Below are positions 56,752-63,268 of a stretch of 64,000 nt of DNA, piece after piece. The notes under the pieces are model-generated. The model was not told the DNA's origin. It did not search any database and saw nothing but the letters and a program-made list of their open reading frames with translations. Within the stretch, counting starts at the first letter, position 1. Every line of letters starts with the position of its first letter. Source of the DNA: Oscillospiraceae bacterium (GTDB taxonomy: Bacteria > Bacillota > Clostridia > Oscillospirales > Oscillospiraceae); assembly GCA_009781515.1 (NCBI GenBank), contig WQXY01000009.1:1-64000 (forward strand). Direction: 5' to 3'. Position numbers and translations under genes: made by a program.

Positions 56752-57148
56752 ATGTTTCGCCTCCTTCTGCTTTTTCCGCACCGCTTTCAAAAAGCTGTGA
56801 TATTTCCGTTATTACGGTTTCTTTTGTAATTCCTGTTTTTATCGCCGTGTCAACCAAGCTTTCTGCTATTTTTCTAAACCCCGTATCTCTTTGCTCATGC
56901 CGTAATCTGTCTGCCGCTCCGATTTTAACTGTCATTGAAAGACCCCGCTGTTTTTCAAGAACACCCTTGCTGACCAACTGGTTTATGCCCTTTGCGGCAG
57001 TCGCGGGATTGATTTTCAGCTCCCTTGAGAGTATCAGCTGCGAATACACAGGCTCACCCTCTTTTAACTTGCCGGTAACAATATCATCTTCAATCGCCTC
57101 TGCCACTTGGATGTAAATGGGTTTGATACTGTCAAAGTTTATTCTCAA
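56744..57148 (-). CDS. GntR-family transcriptional regulator, YtrA-like
   Basis: A 134-residue regulator with only a winged HTH (PIYIQVAEAIEDDIVTGKLKEGEPVYSQLILSRELKINPATAAKGINQLVSKGVLEKQRG) and a short helical tail, the YtrA subfamily, which represses ABC operons until cell-wall-active compounds appear. A TTG start at 57148 is preferred, since GGAGG lies 8 nt upstream; the GTG at 57157 overlaps that GGAGG. A 34-bp palindrome covers its promoter, which suggests autorepression. It overlaps the ATPase gene by 8 bp. Confidence 0.88.
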   Translation of the reverse strand: MRINFDSIKPIYIQVAEAIEDDIVTGKLKEGEPVYSQLILSRELKINPATAAKGINQLVSKGVLEKQRGLSMTVKIGAADRLRHEQRDTGFRKIAESLVDTAIKTGITKETVITEISQLFESGAEKAEGGETYE

Positions 57149-57161
57149 GCTTCTCACCTCC

Positions 57162-57216
57162 GCTATACTACATTACTATTGTAACGTAGTATAGCATGTG
57201 CATTTCCACTTGTCAA
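57162..57216 (-). promoter_or_regulatory. GntR operon promoter with 34-bp palindromic operator
   Basis: GCTATACTAC (57162-57171) pairs with GTAGTATAGC (57186-57195), and TTAC pairs with GTAA inside. On the minus strand TTGACA (57211-57216) is 17 nt from TATACT (57188-57193), so the operator contains the -10 and the start point. Confidence 0.8.
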
Positions 57217-57233
57217 CAACAATTTTGAAAAAG

Positions 57234-57259
57234 TTGACAAACCCCCGTCCCCCTGTCAC
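57234..57259 (-). repeat. Single arm of the GGGGACGGGGGTTTGTC repeat
   Basis: A full 26-bp arm, identical to the second arm at 41696-41721, in the gap between two divergent operons. Confidence 0.85.
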
Positions 57260-57325
57260 TATTATTTTTGGAACAAAACGGGCTTGTCGCGGGTTTATAT
57301 ATTAGAGAGTGCTTTCGGAGGAACT

Positions 57326-57778
57326 ATGCTGGAAAAACTGTACAGAATGTATCGAGGCATAATGCTGCAGCGTGCGCTTGGTGTTCTTGGCGACCATGCG
57401 CTTGCCGAAGATGCGGTTCACGAAGCATTTATCCGCATAGAAAGGCATATCAACCGCTTTGAAAATATGAAACCGGATGAATGCCAATACCTTTGCCTCA
57501 CAATAGTCAAAAATGCAGCGTTAAATATGCTCCGCGACAGAAGAGATACCGAGGCTCTGCCGGAAACAATGCCTGCAATTTCAAATGACATCACACTTGG
57601 TTTAGACATAAACGCTGCTATGGAGCTGCTTGAAGAAGGTCAAAGACAAGTTGTTCTGCTACGGCTTAGGTACGGATTTGACACTTTTGAAACTGCAAGA
57701 CTGCTTGGTATCAAAGCAGGAACGGTACGCAGCCGCTTAAACAGAGCAAGAATTATCTTGTGTAAGGCGCTGAAGTGA
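57326..57778 (+). CDS. ECF-type RNA polymerase sigma factor
   Basis: A 150-residue sigma factor. Region 2 reads RALGVLGDHALAEDAVHEAFIRIERHI and LTIVKNAALNMLRDR; region 4 reads LEEGQRQVVLLRLRYGFDTFETARLLGIKAGTVRSRLNRARIIL. CGGAGGAA (57316-57323) lies just before the ATG at 57326; an upstream ATG at 57284 lacks such a site. The next gene, 9 nt away, encodes a membrane-anchored protein with anti-sigma topology. This is the third sigma factor in 15 kb. No promoter of the TGAACC-GACGAT type was found upstream. Confidence 0.88.
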   Translation: MLEKLYRMYRGIMLQRALGVLGDHALAEDAVHEAFIRIERHINRFENMKPDECQYLCLTIVKNAALNMLRDRRDTEALPETMPAISNDITLGLDINAAMELLEEGQRQVVLLRLRYGFDTFETARLLGIKAGTVRSRLNRARIILCKALK

Positions 57779-57787
57779 AAGAAAGGC

Positions 57788-59200
57788 ATGGTCAATAATA
57801 TGTCATTAATAAGTAATGAAAAAATAATAAACGCTCTTAAAGACTACGATTTCGCCGAAGTAACCGCGCCGGTGCAGGTATCGTTTTCAAAAGAGTTTGA
57901 TGCGAAAATGGACAGATTTATCCGTCAAAAGAAGCGTATGCGCAGTGTGATTACAACCTTAAAACGAAGCGCAGTTGCGGTTTTTGCAATCGCTATAGTA
58001 GGTTCATTATTCTATCTGCTGATGATGCAGCAAAACCCTGATGAACCCACACCCGGACTACATCAGGGAAGTGATACCCCACCCGTCGACAGTATGTATT
58101 TTGAAAGTGGCGAAACAAAGATTTTGTTTGAATTTCAACAAGAAAAAGCGCTTTTAATGCAACCACTACAAGTTTTACCTTTTTATTTAGAAGGCGATTA
58201 CGATTCGTTCTATGCGACACAAACAACAAGCACCGATATCAGACAAGGATTTTATGAGCCCGGTGATGATCAGCTGCCTTTTGATATTATTTCGTTTATA
58301 GAAATAGACGGAGTTTTATATAGTCTCGGACAGGTAGCTTATGGTGATAATGCTTTCCTATCATCGCTCAGGGAGGGATATGCATACCGGTTTAGTCCTA
58401 TAGGTACATTAAAATTAGATACAGCAAGCGCAGTCATATACGCTCAGCACAAATCTTACGGTGCAAAATACGACGCTGTTGCGTACTATATAATCGAAGA
58501 TGGAGTTCCGGTACTTTTAACCGAAATCGCCGGAGTTGTTAAGTATTCGTTTTTTGACCAGAGCGGTGTTGAAGCAATACTCAGTACCGACAGAGCACTG
58601 CCGTATACACAGTATACAGTCAGTAAATTTGATTTGGAAAATCAAAAATTATACTATACAAATCTCACTGATTTATTGATGTGTGACGGTGTTTCTTATA
58701 ACGAAGATGATGAGCTTTATTATACATGGCATAGACCGCCCGCTTCGGACAGCGAGGAGCCCGTAGAGGGGCATACCTATACGTTTGTAAAAGGCGGAGA
58801 CGGTAATGATACCCCTGATACACCTGCAGATGAAACAACAGACGAAATAGATATATCAGGCTCTTGGGTTTATACTTATTCCGAGCTGGACGACGGTACC
58901 ATATATACATTTTTTGATGAATATGAAATTTGGTTGGAGTTATCGTCATACTATTTTGAAATTCATAAGATAGATACTTATGACAGACATTTAATTCATA
59001 CCGGCTCATTACATAAAACCGGCGATTATTCATATACACTTTTTGATACTGTAGCTATAATAGATGGTGAACGCGCTCCGTCACCTTTAGGTGACAGTAC
59101 GCTCGAGTATGATCCCGCAACAGGTTTGCTGAATAATTTCGGATTATACTATGCCAACGAAGGGTATAATCAAATAAATATCTATTATGAAAGAAAATAA
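57788..59200 (+). CDS. Single-pass membrane protein, possible anti-sigma factor
   Basis: A 470-residue protein. About 60 cytosolic residues, rich in basic amino acids at the end (RQKKRMRSVITTLKRS), precede one helix (about 62-82, AVAVFAIAIVGSLFYLLMM) and a large outer domain of nearly 390 residues. The outer part has a DUF4179-like feel and an acidic PDTPADETTDEIDISGSW linker near residue 350, followed by a small beta-rich domain; neither was firmly identified. Its topology and position after the sigma gene fit an anti-sigma factor. The start could also be the ATG at 57800. Confidence 0.72.
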   Translation: MVNNMSLISNEKIINALKDYDFAEVTAPVQVSFSKEFDAKMDRFIRQKKRMRSVITTLKRSAVAVFAIAIVGSLFYLLMMQQNPDEPTPGLHQGSDTPPVDSMYFESGETKILFEFQQEKALLMQPLQVLPFYLEGDYDSFYATQTTSTDIRQGFYEPGDDQLPFDIISFIEIDGVLYSLGQVAYGDNAFLSSLREGYAYRFSPIGTLKLDTASAVIYAQHKSYGAKYDAVAYYIIEDGVPVLLTEIAGVVKYSFFDQSGVEAILSTDRALPYTQYTVSKFDLENQKLYYTNLTDLLMCDGVSYNEDDELYYTWHRPPASDSEEPVEGHTYTFVKGGDGNDTPDTPADETTDEIDISGSWVYTYSELDDGTIYTFFDEYEIWLELSSYYFEIHKIDTYDRHLIHTGSLHKTGDYSYTLFDTVAIIDGERAPSPLGDSTLEYDPATGLLNNFGLYYANEGYNQINIYYERK

Positions 59201-59206
59201 GACATT

Positions 59207-59758
59207 TCAATACATTTTTCCCCGTTTGACTGTATGCTTAATTTTCATTATTGCCAGATTTAACTCTATTGTTGTTTCATCGCCGGATATCTCAAGAGCA
59301 TTATTATCTAAAACCTCAGCTAAAATTTCACCACTCCTTTGCATAAGAGATTTTTGCTCTGCTTCTTCTTGTATATTCGGGAGTTGACTGATTGTTCTTG
59401 ATAATTCTCGAATTTTCGTAAAGGTTTCTACTATTGCTATTGTTGTTTGTGTAGCAGTTGAACTTTTAAGAATAGTTGCAAGCATGTAAAGCCCTTTTTC
59501 TGTAAAGGCTTTAGGCGGTTTGTTTTTTCCACCCCAACTTGAAGTCGAAATTTTCGACTTCAAGTTATTCCACTCTTTTAAGCTGAGTGATATTATATAA
59601 CCCTCAGGAAATTTATCAGGGTTATTTGCAACTGCTTCATTCACTCTCTTTGTCTCAACTCCATATAACTCAGCTACATCCATATCCAATAGCACCTGCT
59701 GCTCCCGAATTGTTATGACCCTCTTTTCTACTTCCTCAAATTTTAGCATTTCATTCAT
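59207..59758 (-). CDS. ORF6N-domain protein
   Basis: A 183-residue protein. Residues 8-95 match the ORF6N (KilA-N-related) DNA-binding domain: VITIREQQVLLDMDVAELYGVETKRVNEAVANNPDKFPEGYIISLS and GGKNKPPKAFTEKGLYMLATILKS. Such domains occur in phage anti-repressors and in stand-alone bacterial genes of unknown role. The C-terminal half is helical. AAGGGG lies about 9 nt before the ATG. No phage gene adjoins it. The 13-mer TGTATTGAAATGT (minus strand) occurs both upstream of it (59828-59840) and across its stop codon (59202-59214), which may mark cassette edges. Confidence 0.88.
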   Translation of the reverse strand: MNEMLKFEEVEKRVITIREQQVLLDMDVAELYGVETKRVNEAVANNPDKFPEGYIISLSLKEWNNLKSKISTSSWGGKNKPPKAFTEKGLYMLATILKSSTATQTTIAIVETFTKIRELSRTISQLPNIQEEAEQKSLMQRSGEILAEVLDNNALEISGDETTIELNLAIMKIKHTVKRGKMY

Positions 59759-59785
59759 GATTTTGTCCCCTTCTTTATATATATT

Positions 59786-59850
59786 TTGTATTGTTAATAC
59801 AAGTCAACCATAGCACAAACATTTCCTACATTTCAATACACATTTGAGCA
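59786..59850 (-). promoter_or_regulatory. ORF6N promoter region with shared motif and palindrome
   Basis: On the minus strand TTGAAA (59831-59836) is 18 nt from TATGGT (59807-59812) with TGC before it, as in the comM and Rpn promoters; the 13-mer is at 59828-59840. A second possible promoter, TTGACT...TATATA, follows. Its spacer holds the palindrome TTGTATT-GTT-AATACAA (59786-59802), a possible operator. The 347-bp gap 59759-60105 otherwise contains the next two features. Confidence 0.6.
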
Positions 59851-59952
59851 AAATCAACCCATTGCAAACACAGGGTTTTCGGGGAGCTTTTCACCATTTC
59901 GCCATTCAAAAGTTGTAACTTTTCACCTTACCAAAAATCCTTTTCAATACAT

Positions 59953-59980
59953 TTAACAACTCCATAACAACTTTATGGTA
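59953..59980 (+). promoter_or_regulatory. PhoB/PhoP-type direct repeats upstream of the response-regulator gene
   Basis: TTAACA (59953), ATAACA (59964) and ATGGTA (59975) recur every 11 bp. The first two units are good and the third is degenerate. TACAAT (59979-59984) overlaps the last unit as a possible -10. Confidence 0.6.
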
Positions 59981-60074
59981 CAATAAAAAGCCGTGAGGGG
60001 AGACGATGACCGGTTTTCTGAGCTTGCGAACGAAAACCGCTGGCACGTCTCACCGATGTAAGAGCTTTTTATTG
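59981..60074 (+). other. Candidate structured leader or hairpin upstream of the response-regulator gene
   Basis: A perfect 11-bp outer stem, CAATAAAAAGC (59981-59991) / GCTTTTTATTG (60064-60074), encloses CGGTTTTC...GAAAACCG (60011-60038) and GTGAG...CGTCTCAC. The right arm contains a T-run, so it could be an attenuator. No known riboswitch class was recognised. A TATAAT at 60079-60084 lies between it and the GGAGG. Confidence 0.5.
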
Positions 60075-60105
60075 TGTTATAATATTATTGTGGAGGTCTG
60101 CAATC

Positions 60106-60759
60106 ATGGCGAATATTCTTATAGTCGAGGACGAAAAGGCAATCAACGACCTGATACTCATGAACCTCAAACTCGTCGGACATGAGGGACGGCAAGCCTT
60201 TGACGGCAACGAAGCAGTAGAAGCTCTCGAAGACTTCAAACCTGATTTGGTCTTGCTTGACGTCATGCTCCCGTACAAGGACGGCTTCTCGCTCATGGAA
60301 GACAAAGCCTTTGAAAACATTCCCGTCATTTTTCTCACGGCAAAAGACTCCACACTTGACAAGGTCAAAGGGCTCAAGCTCGGAGCCGACGACTACATTG
60401 TCAAACCCTTTGAAGCCGTAGAGCTTTTGGCACGTGTCGAAGCAGTTCTCCGACGTATAAAACCTGCCGAGCGAATTATTAACATTGACAACACCATAGT
60501 ATATTTGGACCAGCGAACCGCAACGGTTGGCGAAATCACCGTAGACCTGACAAACCGCGAGTTTGAGCTGCTCGAAGTGCTGATAAATAACCGCAACATC
60601 GCACTTTCTCGCGAGAAGCTGCTTGACCTCGCTTGGGGTTATGATTATTTCGGCGATACCCGCACAGTAGACGTGCATATCACAAAGCTCCGCAAAAAAC
60701 TCGGCTTTGAAGAACGCATCAAAACAGTATATAAGCTTGGCTACAGGCTTGAAATATAA
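60106..60759 (+). CDS. OmpR/PhoB-family response regulator
   Basis: A 217-residue regulator. The receiver (1-115) has the acidic pair in VEDE, the phospho-acceptor Asp in LVLLDVMLP, and the switch Lys in DDYIVKPFEA. The C-terminal winged helix (125-215) ends LAWGYDYFGDTRTVDVHITKLRKKLG...IKTVYKLGYRLEI, typical of Trans_reg_C. TGGAGGT lies 9 nt before the ATG. It is 15 nt upstream of its kinase gene. TTAACA-type repeats with 11-bp phasing precede this gene and both genes after the kinase, which fits a PhoB/PhoP-like regulator controlling itself and these targets; phosphate as the signal is inferred only from the site type. Confidence 0.94.
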   Translation: MANILIVEDEKAINDLILMNLKLVGHEGRQAFDGNEAVEALEDFKPDLVLLDVMLPYKDGFSLMEDKAFENIPVIFLTAKDSTLDKVKGLKLGADDYIVKPFEAVELLARVEAVLRRIKPAERIINIDNTIVYLDQRTATVGEITVDLTNREFELLEVLINNRNIALSREKLLDLAWGYDYFGDTRTVDVHITKLRKKLGFEERIKTVYKLGYRLEI

Positions 60760-60774
60760 CGAGGAGCATCATCA

Positions 60775-62181
60775 ATGAAGCTTTGGCAAAAACTATTCAT
60801 CGGAACACTCATAATCTTCATAATTGCCTTTAATGCCGGTGTCTTATACCTCACCAATTATTCATATAATTTCAACCGGCAAAAGGAAACAGACCACGGT
60901 ATTCGTGAACAGGAAGTAATACTCAGCTCTGTCACGGGTCGTATTTCCAATGCCGAGCAGTTTTTTACCGAGGCTCCTTTTAATTATGACCGCCTGACGG
61001 CAATAATCGAACCGATAGCGAATTTTTACAAAGAGCAGGGCGTACTGCTTGCGTTATTTGACAACGCAAATACTGTATTTACAGATATTCCCGTTACCGA
61101 AGATGTCGAAAACTTGCTCAAGTTTGAAAGCTTAAGCAGCAAAAATATCATGGAAAAAACTATTGAGGGGAAAAGGCACATACTTGTTGCCTCGCGGCTT
61201 ACCGATTATCCTCACCTGACTTTTATATATGCCCGCGATATCAGCGACGTTGATGAGTTTCGTGCTGATATCAGCAGGGCTTTTGCTATAGTAAATGTCG
61301 CCGTTTTAGCTTTTCTCGGCATTTCTATCTTCTTTTTGCTTAGGCATATGACAAAACCTATCAATGTTTTAATTGATACAACCAATGAAATAGCAGACGG
61401 GGCTTACGACAAAAGAGCAAAAGTAAAAAGCAGAGATGAGCTTCGGATACTCGCAAGAAGCTTCAATAAAATGGCAGCATCAATAGAAGAAAACATGACT
61501 TTGCTCACAAAATCGGCAGAGGAAAAACAACAATTCATCGACGACCTCACGCATGAAATAAAAACGCCGCTCACATCTCTGATAGGCTACTCAGAATACC
61601 TCTTGGCTGCCAATTGCACCGAAAGAGAGCGTACTATTGCCGTCGGGCATTTATATGACACAGCGCTACGCTTAAAAAATCTTTCGGAAAAACTGCTCGA
61701 CCTTGCATACTCGCGTGATGAAAACATCGAATGGGAAAGAATAAATATCTCGGGACTGCTTGACGAACTGACTGTAATGGTGCTGCCCGTGCTCGCTCCG
61801 CGTGATATCAAGCTGACAACACAGTCCGAGCTTACACTCTTGACCGGCGAGCGGACACTCATTTTGTCAATGATACAAAACCTTGTAGAAAACGCAGCAA
61901 GAGCGTCAGAAGACGGCTCTGAAATACTCGTCAGAGCGTATATGGAAGACTTCCCCGTGATTGAAGTGACTGACAAAGGCTGCGGCATGAGCAAGCTTGA
62001 TGCCGAACGGATAATGGCGCCGTTTTACCGTGTTGATAAATCACGCTCCCGCAAGTTCGGCGGTGTAGGACTCGGGCTTAGTATTGTTACACAAATTGCG
62101 TCCTTGCACGGAGCAACAATAGAAGTGGAGTCTAAGGTCGGCATCGGCACACGAATAAAGGTAAAATTTACAAGTCATTAA
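60775..62181 (+). CDS. Membrane sensor histidine kinase
   Basis: A 468-residue kinase. TM1 (about 8-28), an outer domain of about 140 residues, TM2 (about 167-188), HAMP (about 189-242), HisKA with DDLTHEIKTPLTSLIGYSEYL (His near 260) and HATPase_c with N box QNLVENAARAS, DKGCGMS and GGVGLGLSIV. There is no PAS domain, unlike PhoR of Bacillus, so the input may differ from phosphate. GAGGAG lies 8 nt before the ATG. The 3' end carries the first units of a TTAACA-type array that serves the next gene. Confidence 0.93.
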   Translation: MKLWQKLFIGTLIIFIIAFNAGVLYLTNYSYNFNRQKETDHGIREQEVILSSVTGRISNAEQFFTEAPFNYDRLTAIIEPIANFYKEQGVLLALFDNANTVFTDIPVTEDVENLLKFESLSSKNIMEKTIEGKRHILVASRLTDYPHLTFIYARDISDVDEFRADISRAFAIVNVAVLAFLGISIFFLLRHMTKPINVLIDTTNEIADGAYDKRAKVKSRDELRILARSFNKMAASIEENMTLLTKSAEEKQQFIDDLTHEIKTPLTSLIGYSEYLLAANCTERERTIAVGHLYDTALRLKNLSEKLLDLAYSRDENIEWERINISGLLDELTVMVLPVLAPRDIKLTTQSELTLLTGERTLILSMIQNLVENAARASEDGSEILVRAYMEDFPVIEVTDKGCGMSKLDAERIMAPFYRVDKSRSRKFGGVGLGLSIVTQIASLHGATIEVESKVGIGTRIKVKFTSH

Positions 62182-62205
62182 CAAGTCCATAGCAAGTTGG
62201 AAACA
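62167..62205 (+). promoter_or_regulatory. Four-unit 11-bp direct-repeat array, PhoB/PhoP type
   Basis: TTTACA (62167), TTAACA (62178), ATAGCA (62189) and GAAACA (62200) are spaced exactly 11 bp apart, overlapping the kinase stop. TATTGT at 62215-62220 may be the -10. Confidence 0.72.
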
Positions 62206-62238
62206 TTTGTAGAGTATTGTAAGGTGAAAATCGACAGT

Positions 62239-62331
62239 GTCATTGCGAGGAGCACATAGTGCGACGCGGCAATCCAGATACATTTCAATAAGTTTTCCGT
62301 CTGGATCGCCACGCTACGCTCGCGATGACGA
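62239..62331. repeat. Complete two-armed CGTCATTGCGAG repeat
   Basis: Arms GTCATTGCGAGGAGCAC...GGCAATCCAG and CTGGATCGCCACGCTACGC...TCGCGATGACGA. It lies in the leader of the gene at 62355 and creates a false upstream start at 62325. Confidence 0.85.
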
Positions 62332-62354
62332 CAACACAAAGGAGCAAGACTAAC

Positions 62355-63158
62355 ATGGAAAATCCAAAATTCAAAAATCCGTTAGCAGCAATATCACTGA
62401 TAATACTCGTTATCTTTTCTATTATTGTATTCCCGTTTCTTTTAGCCGCAACGCCGGAAAACCGCAAAATCGAAACAATCGAGCCGGAAACAACACTCAC
62501 AGCAGATAAACCCTTAGGAAGCGTCAACCCCGACGGCACCACATTTCTCCCCGACATCAATGCAATACCAAAAGAAACAGTTATCGAAAGATTTGAGGAG
62601 CTTTTCATACATAATGGCGGCACAACTTACTATGAGAACAGCGACGATGCGCAGCGTGTTCTTACGCAGGAATTTCGCAGTGCAAGATACGTCACCGCTG
62701 CCGATTATATGGACTTTCCGAGATGGCAGATACTTTATTATGAAAGTGGTAATGGACGATTACTGTTTCGTATACCTGAACACATTTCAGCCGAAGCCTA
62801 CCTCAAATCTTGGGAGCATGATATCGTGGATAAATGCTGCAACTATGTTGAGTTGGGCTCGTTTGTTGATGGCTCTCCCGCGCTCGTAGTTACATACAAA
62901 AACGAGTATATTGGCGTGGTTGATTTCAATGCATATACCGGTGAACTCACGCATACATATGTAATTGAGCTGTGTAATCATTATGATAAATTCGGCACGT
63001 ACAGTTATGACGATGCCACCGACTGGGCATTGGCAAAAGAAACAATAGCGCGGGAGGGAAGGATAGAAAGAGAAAGTATGTTGAGGGAGAAAGCACAAGA
63101 GCATGACAGGTCGCATGAAGAAATACCGCTGACACCTGTTCCACCGCCCGTTCCGTAA
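62355..63158 (+). CDS. Membrane-anchored protein of unknown function
   Basis: A 267-residue protein, not recognised. One N-terminal helix (about 9-30) anchors a mostly hydrophilic outer domain; there is no lipobox. The outer domain has Tyr/Trp-rich segments (YMDFPRWQILYYESGNGRLLFRIPE, YIGVVDFNAYTGELTHTYVIEL) and ends in a charged helix and a Pro-rich tail. The ATG at 62355 follows AAAGGAG by 10 nt. A phased TTAACA-type array upstream and its place next to the two-component system suggest that system controls it. A second array follows in its 3' flank, for the lipoprotein gene. Confidence 0.7.
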   Translation: MENPKFKNPLAAISLIILVIFSIIVFPFLLAATPENRKIETIEPETTLTADKPLGSVNPDGTTFLPDINAIPKETVIERFEELFIHNGGTTYYENSDDAQRVLTQEFRSARYVTAADYMDFPRWQILYYESGNGRLLFRIPEHISAEAYLKSWEHDIVDKCCNYVELGSFVDGSPALVVTYKNEYIGVVDFNAYTGELTHTYVIELCNHYDKFGTYSYDDATDWALAKETIAREGRIERESMLREKAQEHDRSHEEIPLTPVPPPVP

Positions 63159-63160
63159 AA

Positions 63161-63199
63161 TTTACATCTTCCTAACAACTTCATAGCAACTTCAAAACA
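63161..63199 (+). promoter_or_regulatory. Four-unit 11-bp direct-repeat array, PhoB/PhoP type
   Basis: TTTACA (63161), CTAACA (63172), ATAGCA (63183) and AAAACA (63194) recur every 11 bp, with ACTTC-type linkers. It begins 2 bp after the upstream stop and precedes the lipoprotein gene at 63269. Confidence 0.75.
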
Positions 63200-63214
63200 C
63201 ACACGGGGTATGCT

Positions 63215-63240
63215 GGGGACAGGACTAAAGGCCTGTCCCC
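63215..63240 (+). other. Leader hairpin
   Basis: GGGGACAGG (63215-63223) pairs perfectly with CCTGTCCCC (63232-63240), in the leader 28 nt before the next start codon. It may be a small repeat or a post-transcriptional element. Confidence 0.6.
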
Positions 63241-63268
63241 CTAATTATTTATTTTGAGGTGAAAAATT

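Noticed and set aside
57239..57300. ECF promoter (GGAAC...GTCG) upstream of the third sigma factor
   Set aside because: The spacing between the two blocks is too short and it does not match the TGAACC-N13-GACGAT signature.
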